Shown: positions 31,283 through 38,796 of the stretch, one piece after another
How positions within the stretch are numbered: the stretch's first letter is position 1
Layout of the letters: each line of letters opens with the position of its first letter
Source of the DNA: Verrucomicrobiota bacterium
GTDB lineage: Bacteria > Verrucomicrobiota > Kiritimatiellia > CAIQIC01 > Lenti-01
NCBI GenBank assembly: GCA_031262805.1
Contig: JAISGX010000099.1
Span: forward strand, 1-38,914
Length of the DNA stretch: 38,914 bases
Direction of reading: 5' to 3'
Made by a program: the position numbers and the translations under genes
Notes under the pieces: model-generated
Databases searched by the model: none
What the model was told of the DNA's origin: nothing
What the model saw: the letters and a program-made list of their open reading frames with translations, nothing else

Positions 31283-32495
31283 ATCGCAATGCCTCAATCG
31301 GATCCAACCCGGCGGCCTTCCGCGCCGGATAAAAACCAAAAAACACCCCGATGGCGGCGCTGAATAAAAAGGCCAGCGCCACGGACTCCGGCGAAACCAG
31401 GGTGGCCCAACCGAATTTGAGGGAGACGCCCTTGGCCATGGCATAACCCAGCACAACGCCGATGAAGCCGCCGCCGACACTCAACACCACGGCTTCCACC
31501 AGGAACTGCAGCAGGATGTCCCGGCCGCGTGCACCAACGGCCATCCGGACGCCGATTTCCCTTGTCCGCTCCGTCACGCTCACCAGCATGATGTTCATGA
31601 TGCCGATGCCGCCGACCAGCAGAGAAACGCCTGCAATGGCGCCGAGCAGAATGGTCATGGTCTGGGCGGTGGAGGTGGCCATTTCCATCATATCCTGCTG
31701 GTTGTGAATCCGGAAATCGTTTTCCTGATCCTCCCGGAGGCGGTGGCGCTGCCGCAACAGCGCGGAGAGCTGGGCCATGACCTCCTCGATCATGTCCGCA
31801 TGCTGCACCTGGACGGTGATGGAGCGGAAGGCGGTCCCTCCCGTCAGGCGGATCATGGCGCTGGTCCAAGGGATGAGGACCATGTCGTCCTGATCCGCCC
31901 CCATCATGTTCGCGCCTTTGGGGTGGAGCACCCCCACCACTTCGTAGGGGGCGTTTTGAATCCGAACAATCTGCCCAAGCGGGCTGCCGCCGCCGAAGAG
32001 GTTGGTGGCCACCGTATGGCCCAACACGGCCACCTTGGCGGCCTGCCGGACATCCGCATCCGTCAGGTTGCCGCCGTCGGCAAGCCGCCAAGCGCGGACG
32101 GAGACATAGTCCTCGCTCACGCCGTAGATGGTGGTGTTGAGATTCTGGTTGCCGCAGAGCACCTGGATGCCGCCGCCGCGCACCTCGGGCGTGACGCCAC
32201 TGATGCCGTATACCTCTTGGCGGATGGCGGCATAGTCCTGCTTTGTGAGGGTCGGGGCGCTGCCCCAGCCCATATGCACGCGGCCGCTACGGGCGGCACC
32301 GGAAAGGATGGTCAAAATGTTCTGGCCCATTTGCTCGATGCTGGCGGCCACCTGGGCCTTGGCCCCGGCGCCGATGGCGACCATGGCAATCACGGCAGCC
32401 ACGCCGATGATGATGCCGAGCATGGTCAGCCCGGTGCGCATCATATTCCGGCGCAGGGCGCGTAACGCCATTCTCCATGTCGCGGAAAAGTTCAT
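31275..32495 (-). CDS. MacB-type ABC exporter permease (FtsX/MacB core)
   Basis: 406-residue inner-membrane permease with the MacB topology. One membrane segment lies near residues 18-40 ([25 protein letters not shown]) and a large periplasmic domain (about 45-280) follows. The C-terminal FtsX block has three helices ([82 protein letters not shown]). The closing [17 protein letters not shown] is the family signature. The ATPase is encoded separately upstream with a 4-nt ATGA overlap. This is a MacB split into two chains, like LolCDE/YknYZ. Confidence 0.95.
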   Translation of the reverse strand: [406 protein letters not shown]

Positions 32496-33286
32496 GCCCC
32501 GGCCTCCGCATCTTCTTCGTGTGGTCGCGACCAGCGGCGGAGGGCCTCGGCAGCATCCAAGGGCGCCGCCACGGGTTCGTCGCGGAGGATCCGTCCGTCG
32601 CGCATGACGATTTGGCGGCGGCAGTATTGGGCAATGTCCGGCTCGTGGGTGACCATCAGGATGGTCATGCCCTTGCGGTTGAGCTCCTGGAAAATCTGCA
32701 TGATTTCCAGGCTGGTGTGGGTGTCCAGGTTGCCGGTGGGCTCATCCGCCAGCAATAGGGCGGGATGGTTGACCAAGGCCCGGGCAATGGCAACGCGCTG
32801 TTGCTGGCCGCCGGAGAGCTGGCTGGGATGGTGCCCGGCCCGGGCGGAGAGGCCGACGCGTTCCAAGGCCTGGAGCGCCTGGTCATGCAACTGTTTGCGC
32901 GAAAGAGTGTGGGTGGAATACAGCAGCGGCAACTCCACATTTTCCAATGCGGAGGTCCGGGAAAGAAGATTGAAGCCCTGGAAGACGAACCCCAAGCGCT
33001 GGTTCCGCACCCGCGAGAGCTCGTTTTTGTTCAGCGAGCCGACGGACTCGCCATCCAGCCAGTACTGCCCGCCGGAGGGGCGGTCCAGGCAACCGATCAT
33101 GTTCATCAAGGTGGATTTTCCCGAGCCGCTGGCGCCCATGATGGCCACAAACTCCCCCTTCCGAATGCTCAGCGAGACCGTGCGGACGGCATGGACGGCG
33201 ACTTCTTCGCCGGATTGGTAGACCTTGTCGAGATTTTCCAGGCGGATGACGGTGTCGTGGGGTATGGCGGGCGGCGCGGCGGGCAC
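32492..33286 (-). CDS. MacB/LolD-type ABC transporter ATPase
   Basis: 264-residue ATPase powering the exporter. Walker A GASGSGKST (about residue 50), Q-loop LGFVFQGFNLLSRTSALENVELPL, signature LSGGQQQRVAIARAL (about 148), Walker B ALLLADEPTGNLD, H-loop VTHEPDIAQYC. The Leu-Ser-Arg-Thr variant after FNLL and the GNLDTHTS continuation place it in the MacB/LolD/YknY subgroup. A 32-residue tail after the core is rich in Arg/Glu. It starts 3 nt after the adaptor stop. Confidence 0.96.
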   Translation of the reverse strand: MPAAPPAIPHDTVIRLENLDKVYQSGEEVAVHAVRTVSLSIRKGEFVAIMGASGSGKSTLMNMIGCLDRPSGGQYWLDGESVGSLNKNELSRVRNQRLGFVFQGFNLLSRTSALENVELPLLYSTHTLSRKQLHDQALQALERVGLSARAGHHPSQLSGGQQQRVAIARALVNHPALLLADEPTGNLDTHTSLEIMQIFQELNRKGMTILMVTHEPDIAQYCRRQIVMRDGRILRDEPVAAPLDAAEALRRWSRPHEEDAEAGA

Positions 33287-33289
33287 GGC

Positions 33290-34495
33290 TTATCTCCGGC
33301 GGGGAGGCCCCGGCATGAAAGGCGAAGGCGTGGACGATGAGGGCGCGTCCGCCCGATCTTGAGCAGTCAGGATGCCGACCGCCACGGCGTCTCCTTCGGA
33401 AAGGCCGCCGAGGACTTCCGTCCAGGAGCCATCCGTGATGCCGGTGGCGATGGGCACGCGGCGCAGGAGGCCCGGGCCCTCCACCACATACACCGTCCGC
33501 ATGCCGGAGGCCGGGCCCGCCGTTTCGCCGCCGAGCGGCCCACGCGGCGGCGGTTCTGCCACAATGGCCCCCTCCGGAGGACGAAAACGAAGGGCGGAAT
33601 TGGACAGGCGGAGCGCCTTTTCTCGACGTGCGGTCACGACGCTGGCATTGGCCGTCATGCCGGGGCGCAGCTTGAGGTCGGCATTCTGGACATCCACGAT
33701 GGCGATGTAATTGACGACATTCTGGACGGTGACGGGCTCGAAGCGAACCTGGCTGACGACGCCGGTGAAGGTGAGGTCCGCATAGGCATCCACGGTGAAG
33801 GAAACGGCCTGGCCTTCCTCCACACCGCCGACATCGGCTTCCGAAATTTCCGCTTCAATGCGCATTCGCCGCAAATCCTGCGCCAACAGGAAAAGCGTTG
33901 GCGCATTCAGGCTGGCGGCCACGGTCTGGCCGACATCCACGGCCCGGGAAATCACCACGCCGTCCATCGGGGAATAGATGGTCGTTTTTTCCAAATCCAC
34001 CCGCACCTTGTCCAGGCTGGCTTCGCGCATTCGGAGGGTGGCCTGGGCCTGGGCGAGCGAGGCTTCCGCCTGGTCGTAATCGGACTGGCTAAGCAGCTCC
34101 AGATCCAGCAATTCCTGGGCGCGGTTGAAATTGGCTTGCGCGAGTTTGAGGGAGGCGCGGGCGCTTTCCACTTCCGCCTCGCCCTGCTGGAGCTGGCGTT
34201 GATAGGTGGAGTCATCCAGCTTGGCGAGCACCTGGCCGTTGGTCACAATGGAATTGTAGTCCGCCATCAGCTCCATGATGGTGCCGGAGACTTCCGAGCC
34301 CACATCCACGGTCCGGACGGCGCCCAAGGCGCCGTTGGCTGTGACGGTTTGGACAATTTCGCCACGGTCGACGGGGAGCGTTCGATATTCCGTACGGCCA
34401 CCGAGCGCACCCGCCCGGTTCCGCCAAAACCAAAAGCCGCCGATGGCCAGCCCGATGGCGAGTGCCAAGACGATGAAGCGATGTCCTTTTTTCAC
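33290..34495 (-). CDS. MacA/HlyD-type periplasmic adaptor
   Basis: 401-residue membrane-fusion protein linking the MacB pump to TolC. The N-terminal anchor is FIVLALAIGLAIGGFWFWRN. The body has the biotinyl/lipoyl halves (GTIMELMADYNSIVTNGQVLAKLD and TTIYSPMDGVVISRAVDVGQTV), a coiled-coil hairpin between them (EVESARASLKLAQANFNRAQELL), and a beta-barrel region (VSFTVDAYADLTFTGVVSQV). The tail is Pro/Arg-rich (PFMPGPPRRR). The start codon is GTG with GGAAG upstream. It is the first gene of a four-gene operon adaptor-ATPase-permease-TolC. Confidence 0.94.
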   Translation of the reverse strand: MKKGHRFIVLALAIGLAIGGFWFWRNRAGALGGRTEYRTLPVDRGEIVQTVTANGALGAVRTVDVGSEVSGTIMELMADYNSIVTNGQVLAKLDDSTYQRQLQQGEAEVESARASLKLAQANFNRAQELLDLELLSQSDYDQAEASLAQAQATLRMREASLDKVRVDLEKTTIYSPMDGVVISRAVDVGQTVAASLNAPTLFLLAQDLRRMRIEAEISEADVGGVEEGQAVSFTVDAYADLTFTGVVSQVRFEPVTVQNVVNYIAIVDVQNADLKLRPGMTANASVVTARREKALRLSNSALRFRPPEGAIVAEPPPRGPLGGETAGPASGMRTVYVVEGPGLLRRVPIATGITDGSWTEVLGGLSEGDAVAVGILTAQDRADAPSSSTPSPFMPGPPRRR

Positions 34496-34537
34496 ACGTT
34501 CTTCCTTTCCTTTCTTTAGTCGCCCAGCCGGAAGGCA

Positions 34538-34567
34538 ATGTTACACCCTCGCCCACGTTTTCACCAA
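34538..34567 (-). promoter_or_regulatory. Promoter of the export operon
   Basis: Minus-strand TTGGTG (34567-34562), 18 nt, TAACAT (34543-34538). It leaves a leader of about 35 nt before the GTG of the adaptor gene. Confidence 0.5.
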
Positions 34568-34618
34568 GCGCACCGTTTCCGCGCCATCCAACCGCCGGGC
34601 CTTCCCCGCCCTTGCGCG

Positions 34619-36313
34619 CTATGGCTCGACCCTCAAGCGAATGCTCCGCTGCTTCTGCGCCCCCAGTTCCACGCTCTGCTCCACGGAACCGGCCGTCTGG
34701 TTGGTAAAGCGCACAAGCGCACTCCACTCCACGCTCTCGGCGGAGAGGTCGGAGCTTGCCTCCACCGTATAGACGCGGCCGCTGGCGCCCGGGAAGGAAA
34801 CGGCCAGCTGGTTTGTCCCGAGCTGGACATGGGTGAAGGCAAAATAGCTGGCCGGATTGGTCGGCTGCGTACCGGCGATATATTCCGCCAAATTGTCGAA
34901 CCCATCCCGGTCCGCATCCGCTTCCTGCGCGCCTTCCGCCGTCTGCGGGTTCAATCCTTCGGAAAGGGCCCAGCTCTCATAGGCGCTTGGACGGCGCGCC
35001 ACTCGGAAGCCGAGGATAAAATAGGACCAGCCGGAGGGAAACGACGCATTCCGGAAGGAGCACCGCAGGAACGAGGGATCCACCTGTTGGAACATGGAGT
35101 GGGTTGTCCAGCCTCCTCCGCGGGCAATCCGTTGTTCATGAAAGGAAGCCTCCGCAGGCGGACCGGACGGATCCGGCAACGAGGCTTCCGGCTTCGGATA
35201 CCACGTGTTGGTCGAATCATCCTGATAATCCAGGCACCATTCATATACATTACCGGCCATGTCATACAATCCATAGCCGTTCGCCATATCCGCCAGCCGC
35301 CCGTAGTCCGCCCCGGCCCAGGGAATTTGGCGCTCCAAACCGGTGATCTGCTGCCGCCCGTTATAATAGCCGACGGGGGTGGTGGGGATGGCCTCGCCCG
35401 ACCACGGATGGGCGGGATGCGGCGCCTGCACCATCGAATAGCGGATATCCTGATAATTGGCTTTGCCCGGATCAATGTTATACAAATAGTGATTGGTTCC
35501 CTCTGCGGAATCGTTGGGCCAGGGGAAATGGGTGTTGCTCACGCCGCCTCGGGCGGCCTTTTCCCATTCCGCCTCCGTCGGCAGGCGGTATCCGGCGGCG
35601 GAAAGATCCACGGCCCAGCCTTCGGGCTGAAAATCGATGGCCCGCCGCCGTCCCTCTTGGTCGCTGAGGAAATTGCAGAAAGCCAATGCGCCATACCACG
35701 TCACGGAAATACAGGGAAAATTCGTTTTCCCTTCCTGGACGGCGAAGGCCCCATTGGTGAAGATGATTTGCGAGAAGCCGCTGTCCAAATTGAGCAGTTC
35801 ATAGCCATAGCCTTGCGTGTTCCACACCGCCCCAGCCACATTGGTCCGGACCTCGGAAACAGAGTTGGTCCACACCGTCCCAGCCTCATTGGTCCAGACG
35901 TTGGGAACAGAGTTGGTCAGCACCACATCGCGCACCTCCACCAGCCCTTGGTCATAGGCCCATTGCATGGTGCGCGCCATCTCCTCATTGGTCGTTTCAA
36001 AGGTCCCCATCCAGAACCCGCTGATGGGCACCGCATGCAGGGGGCTCTCAATGGGCCAGCCTTCCGTGCCCGGCGTTGTGACATGGGTGAACGGATTGCC
36101 CATCCAAAATGTTCCGGAGGGAATCCACGCCAATGAGGCAGAAGCGGTCGCCGAGGCGGACACAGGGGAGAACCGAAGAGAAGACGCCAACCGTGGCTGA
36201 ACGTATTTTTCAACATGCGCCTCCTGGCCTTCTTCCAAAGGAACAAATTGGGCAAATGCGGCGCTGGCGGCGAACAGCGTGCACACCATCCAGAATGGGG
36301 GGCTTGGCTTCAT
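34619..36313 (-). CDS. Secreted SUMF1 (formylglycine-generating enzyme-like) domain protein
   Basis: 564 residues with signal peptide (MKPSPPFWMVCTLFAASAAFAQ). Residues 60-440 form a SUMF1/FGE-sulfatase fold: IPSGTFWMGN, TWYGALAFCNFLSDQEGRR, YRLPTEAEWEKAARGG, YGLYDMAGNVYEWCLD, RIARGGGW and GFRVAR. In true formylglycine-generating enzymes two Cys lie in the segment after RGGS. Here that segment reads THSMFQQVDPSFLRCSFR and lacks them, so a binding role is more likely than sulfatase activation. A TSP3/dockerin-like stretch (DADRDGFDNLAEYIAGTQPTNP) at about 465-490 leads to a beta-sandwich tail. A 16-residue tandem repeat is inserted around residue 135-165. Confidence 0.88.
   Translation of the reverse strand: MKPSPPFWMVCTLFAASAAFAQFVPLEEGQEAHVEKYVQPRLASSLRFSPVSASATASASLAWIPSGTFWMGNPFTHVTTPGTEGWPIESPLHAVPISGFWMGTFETTNEEMARTMQWAYDQGLVEVRDVVLTNSVPNVWTNEAGTVWTNSVSEVRTNVAGAVWNTQGYGYELLNLDSGFSQIIFTNGAFAVQEGKTNFPCISVTWYGALAFCNFLSDQEGRRRAIDFQPEGWAVDLSAAGYRLPTEAEWEKAARGGVSNTHFPWPNDSAEGTNHYLYNIDPGKANYQDIRYSMVQAPHPAHPWSGEAIPTTPVGYYNGRQQITGLERQIPWAGADYGRLADMANGYGLYDMAGNVYEWCLDYQDDSTNTWYPKPEASLPDPSGPPAEASFHEQRIARGGGWTTHSMFQQVDPSFLRCSFRNASFPSGWSYFILGFRVARRPSAYESWALSEGLNPQTAEGAQEADADRDGFDNLAEYIAGTQPTNPASYFAFTHVQLGTNQLAVSFPGASGRVYTVEASSDLSAESVEWSALVRFTNQTAGSVEQSVELGAQKQRSIRLRVEP
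35822..35917 (-). repeat. Tandem 48-bp repeat within the SUMF1-domain gene
   Basis: Two adjacent 48-nt units starting CCACACCG (35822 and 35870), differing at a few positions. They encode the 16-residue repeats TNSVPNVWTNEAGTVW and TNSVSEVRTNVAGAVW. The insert keeps frame and lies in a surface loop of the SUMF1 fold. Confidence 0.85.
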
Positions 36314-36320
36314 CCCCGAA

Positions 36321-36349
36321 AGCTTACGACGGCGGCGGAGATCTGTCGA
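36321..36349 (-). promoter_or_regulatory. Promoter of the SUMF1-domain gene, very close to the start codon
   Basis: Minus-strand TCGACA (36349-36344), 17 nt, TAAGCT (36326-36321). Transcription would begin at about 36314-36315, one or two bases before the ATG at 36313, so the message may be leaderless. Confidence 0.5.
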
Positions 36350-36373
36350 GTTTCTGTGCCGGGAGTAAACCCC

Positions 36374-36406
36374 AAAAAAAAAGCGGCCGAACGGCCGCTT
36401 TTCTTT
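36374..36406 (-). terminator. Terminator of PEP-CTERM gene 1
   Basis: Stem AAAAGCGGCCG/CGGCCGCTTTT with a minimal loop, followed on the minus strand by a run of T. It is nearly identical to the terminators of the two other PEP-CTERM cassettes. Confidence 0.85.
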
Positions 36407-36424
36407 TCTCCACGCGGGAGCGTA

Positions 36425-36979
36425 TTACTTGCGCAGTTTGCGCCGGAGCACCATCGCCAGAGCGCCGAGGCCCAACAGGCTCATGGTCGCCGGTTCCGGA
36501 ATGGAGGGGGTGACAGCCAAGGTTGTGGAATAGTTTGCATTGCCGTTATTGTCCCACGCGATCTGGCCAGCGGTGGAGTCATCCACTGCGGCATAATAGA
36601 ACTCCAGCTCTTGGCCATCCATCCCCGCCGTGACGGGAATCATCTGTTCGGCGCTCTGGCTCTCCCAGACGCCGTTGTTGACTCTATCTTCCTTCCAACC
36701 CAAATTTATAGGGGCGACCCATGCTCCGTCCAGAGCATAACCGACCTGGGCGCTATAACCCATCCCAGCAGGATAGAGCTGCGTTTGGAAGCCGATCTGA
36801 TCGCCTTCAGTCAGAGCCAACGAGACGGGCAGGCCATCATTGGTGCCATCCCCTCCGGCGGCAGCCGTATACCAAGCGCCACCGCTTATGAACAAATACG
36901 AATCTCCCACCCAGCTGACCTGGGCCATCGCGGAACCTGCCACCATGGCGATCAATGCAAACACCAACCATTTCTTCAT
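36425..36979 (-). CDS. PEP-CTERM protein 1 of a tandem family (CBM-like fold)
   Basis: 184 residues: signal peptide MKKWLVFALIAMVAGSAMAQ, a beta-sandwich-like body of about 135 residues, and the C-terminal sorting signal PEPATMSLLGLGALAM followed by the basic end VLRRKLRK. PEP-CTERM proteins are processed by an exosortase and displayed in the envelope or matrix; no exosortase gene is in the window. The body ends in FYYAAVDDSTAGQIAWDNNGNANYSTTL, which resembles the WDNN(G)xNY strand of starch-binding modules of the CBM25/26 type. Carbohydrate binding is therefore a possible role. AGGAGA precedes the ATG. Confidence 0.88.
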   Translation of the reverse strand: MKKWLVFALIAMVAGSAMAQVSWVGDSYLFISGGAWYTAAAGGDGTNDGLPVSLALTEGDQIGFQTQLYPAGMGYSAQVGYALDGAWVAPINLGWKEDRVNNGVWESQSAEQMIPVTAGMDGQELEFYYAAVDDSTAGQIAWDNNGNANYSTTLAVTPSIPEPATMSLLGLGALAMVLRRKLRK

Positions 36980-37026
36980 AACCTAATTTCTCCTATTTTT
37001 TTAATGCCTTTTGAAGCACACTGCGG

Positions 37027-37056
37027 ACCCTAGCGGATTTGCCGCGTTCGGTACAA
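37027..37056 (-). promoter_or_regulatory. Promoter of PEP-CTERM gene 1
   Basis: Minus-strand TTGTAC (37056-37051), 18 nt, TAGGGT (37032-37027), preceded by an A/T-rich stretch suited to an UP element. A leader of about 40 nt follows, with AGGAGA before the ATG. Confidence 0.55.
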
Positions 37057-37216
37057 GTTTTTTTTAGAAAAAATTCGCTATTTTTCTTTACATTTCCAGA
37101 ACAAATGAAAGGGATTTGCGGAGGGTGGCAAGGCTTTTGGGAAACGGACGGCCCGGAGGGTTTTGTACGGAACGGCGGCGGCAAAATCGGCATGGGGGAA
37201 CGCCGGGAGTAAACCC

Positions 37217-37250
37217 AAAAAAAAAGCGGCCAAACGGCCGCTTTTTCTTT
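37217..37250 (-). terminator. Terminator of PEP-CTERM gene 2
   Basis: AAAAAGCGGCC-AAAC-GGCCGCTTTTT on the plus strand. On the minus strand the stem is followed by a run of T. It is a near copy of the other two. Confidence 0.85.
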
Positions 37251-37271
37251 GTCTCCCACGCAAGGGCGTAT

Positions 37272-37853
37272 TTACTTGCGCAGTTTGCGCCGGAGCACCA
37301 TCGCCAGAGCGCCGAGGCCCAACAGGCTCATGGTCGCCGGTTCCGGAACGGGGGTGGGAGGGGGAGTGACATGCAAGTTGACGGAATAATTGTCCCCGCC
37401 GTTGCTATCCCACTGGACCTGATTGCCGTCGCTGTCCGTCGTGGCATAAAAGAACTCCAGCGTCGCGCCATCCATTTCCAGCGTGACGGGAATAAACTGC
37501 TCCGCGGGCGAACTCCTGTATACGGCGTTGTTGTAATACTCACCACCCGAATTCGAATACCAATCCAATTGGGCGGTGTTCCATACCCCGTTCACGGCAT
37601 AACCAACCTCGGCATTATAGCCATAGGTGGCGGGAGAGAACTGTGTCTCGAAACCGATTTGATCGCCTGCGTACAAATCCAACGTGGCAGGCAGGATTGG
37701 GGCACCGGTACTCGGGGCGGCGGAAACGGCGTACCATCCACCACCCTCTCGACCGCCCTGTACGAACAAATACGAATTTCCCATCCAGCTGATCTGGGCC
37801 ATCGCGGAACCCGCCGCCATGGCGATCGATGCAAACACCAACCATTTTTTCAT
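37272..37853 (-). CDS. PEP-CTERM protein 2 of a tandem family (CBM-like fold)
   Basis: 193 residues, paralogous to its neighbours: signal MKKWLVFASIAMAAGSAMAQ, body with ISWMGNSYLFVQGG, GDQIGFETQFSP and FFYATTDSDGNQVQWDSNGGDNYSVNL, then the PEPATMSLLGLGALAM anchor identical to protein 1. The middle segments (residues 30-60 and 95-115) are the most diverged, as expected for binding loops. ATG start with AGGAGA upstream. Confidence 0.9.
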   Translation of the reverse strand: MKKWLVFASIAMAAGSAMAQISWMGNSYLFVQGGREGGGWYAVSAAPSTGAPILPATLDLYAGDQIGFETQFSPATYGYNAEVGYAVNGVWNTAQLDWYSNSGGEYYNNAVYRSSPAEQFIPVTLEMDGATLEFFYATTDSDGNQVQWDSNGGDNYSVNLHVTPPPTPVPEPATMSLLGLGALAMVLRRKLRK

Positions 37854-37902
37854 AATCTAATTTCTCCTGTTTTAAACCATGCACTTTTGAAATTGCGCAC
37901 GA

Positions 37903-37931
37903 ACATTACCGGATTGCCGCATCCGGCGCAA
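37903..37931 (-). promoter_or_regulatory. Promoter of PEP-CTERM gene 2
   Basis: Minus-strand TTGCGC (37931-37926), 17 nt, TAATGT (37908-37903). The spacer region contains CCGGAT...ATCCGG, an inverted repeat that could bind a regulator. A/T-rich sequence lies upstream of the -35. Confidence 0.6.
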
Positions 37932-38074
37932 GTTTTTTTAAGAAAAATTCATCCATTTTCTTTACATTTCCGGATCAGATGAAAAGGATTTGCGGAGGGC
38001 GGCAATGCTTCCTAGAAACGGACGGCCTTGGCGGCGGAGAGGCGCCCCAAGTTTCTGCGCCGGGAGTAGAACCC

Positions 38075-38102
38075 AAAAAAGCGGCCGAACGGCCGCTTTT
38101 TC
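38075..38102 (-). terminator. Terminator of PEP-CTERM gene 3
   Basis: AAAAAGCGGCCGAACGGCCGCTTTTT, the third near-identical copy of this terminator. Confidence 0.85.
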
Positions 38103-38124
38103 ATTTCTTCCACGCGAGGGCGTA

Positions 38125-38706
38125 TCACTGGCGCAGTTTGCGCCTGAGAACCATTGCCAAGGCGCCGAGGCCCAACAGGGTCATGGCCGCCGGTTCCGGA
38201 ACAGCGGAGGGGGTGGGATTCAAGGTGACGGAATAATTTTGCCCACCGTTATTGTCCCACTGGACCTGCTCGCCGGTGGAGTCATCCACCGTAGCAAAAA
38301 AGAACTCCAGCACTACGTTATCCATTTCCGCCGTGACGGGAATAAACTCTTCGTTGGAGTCGCTCCAGTATACGGCATTGTCCCAACTCGAACCACCCGA
38401 ATTTGAAAACCAACTCAAATTGATGGTCTGCGATTCTCCGCCGTTCACGGTATAAACGACCTCGGCGCCATAGCCATTGGTGATGGGATGAAACTGCGTC
38501 TGAAAGCCGATCTTATCGCCTTCGTTCACCTCCAACGAAGCGGGCAGAGCCGGATTGCTGGCATCCGGGACGGCGGAAACCGAGTACCAATCCCAATTAC
38601 CCGCAATGCCCTCGATGATCATATACGAATTCCCCATCCAGTCGATCTGGGCCATCGCGAAACCCGCCGCCATGGCAATCCATGCAAACACCAATCCCTT
38701 CTTCAC
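38125..38706 (-). CDS. PEP-CTERM protein 3 of a tandem family (CBM-like fold)
   Basis: 193 residues: signal MKKGLVFAWIAMAAGFAMAQ, body with IDWMGNSYMIIEG, GDKIGFQTQFHP and FFATVDDSTGEQVQWDNNGGQNYSVTL, anchor PEPAAMTLLGLGALAM with VLRRKLRQ. The start codon is GTG where both paralogues have ATG, behind the same AGGAGAAATTAG leader. Its promoter is intact, but an insertion sequence begins 11 bp upstream of the -35 box. Confidence 0.9.
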   Translation of the reverse strand: MKKGLVFAWIAMAAGFAMAQIDWMGNSYMIIEGIAGNWDWYSVSAVPDASNPALPASLEVNEGDKIGFQTQFHPITNGYGAEVVYTVNGGESQTINLSWFSNSGGSSWDNAVYWSDSNEEFIPVTAEMDNVVLEFFFATVDDSTGEQVQWDNNGGQNYSVTLNPTPSAVPEPAAMTLLGLGALAMVLRRKLRQ

Positions 38707-38755
38707 AACCTAATTTCTCCTGTTTTAAACCATGTACTTTTGAAATCAAACGCGA

Positions 38756-38785
38756 ACATTACCGGATTTGCCGCAGCCGGTGCAA
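38756..38785 (-). promoter_or_regulatory. Promoter of PEP-CTERM gene 3
   Basis: Minus-strand TTGCAC (38785-38780), 18 nt, TAATGT (38761-38756). The A/T-rich upstream element seen in the other two copies is cut short by the IS1595-type element at 38797. Confidence 0.6.
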
Positions 38786-38796
38786 GTTTATTTTTA

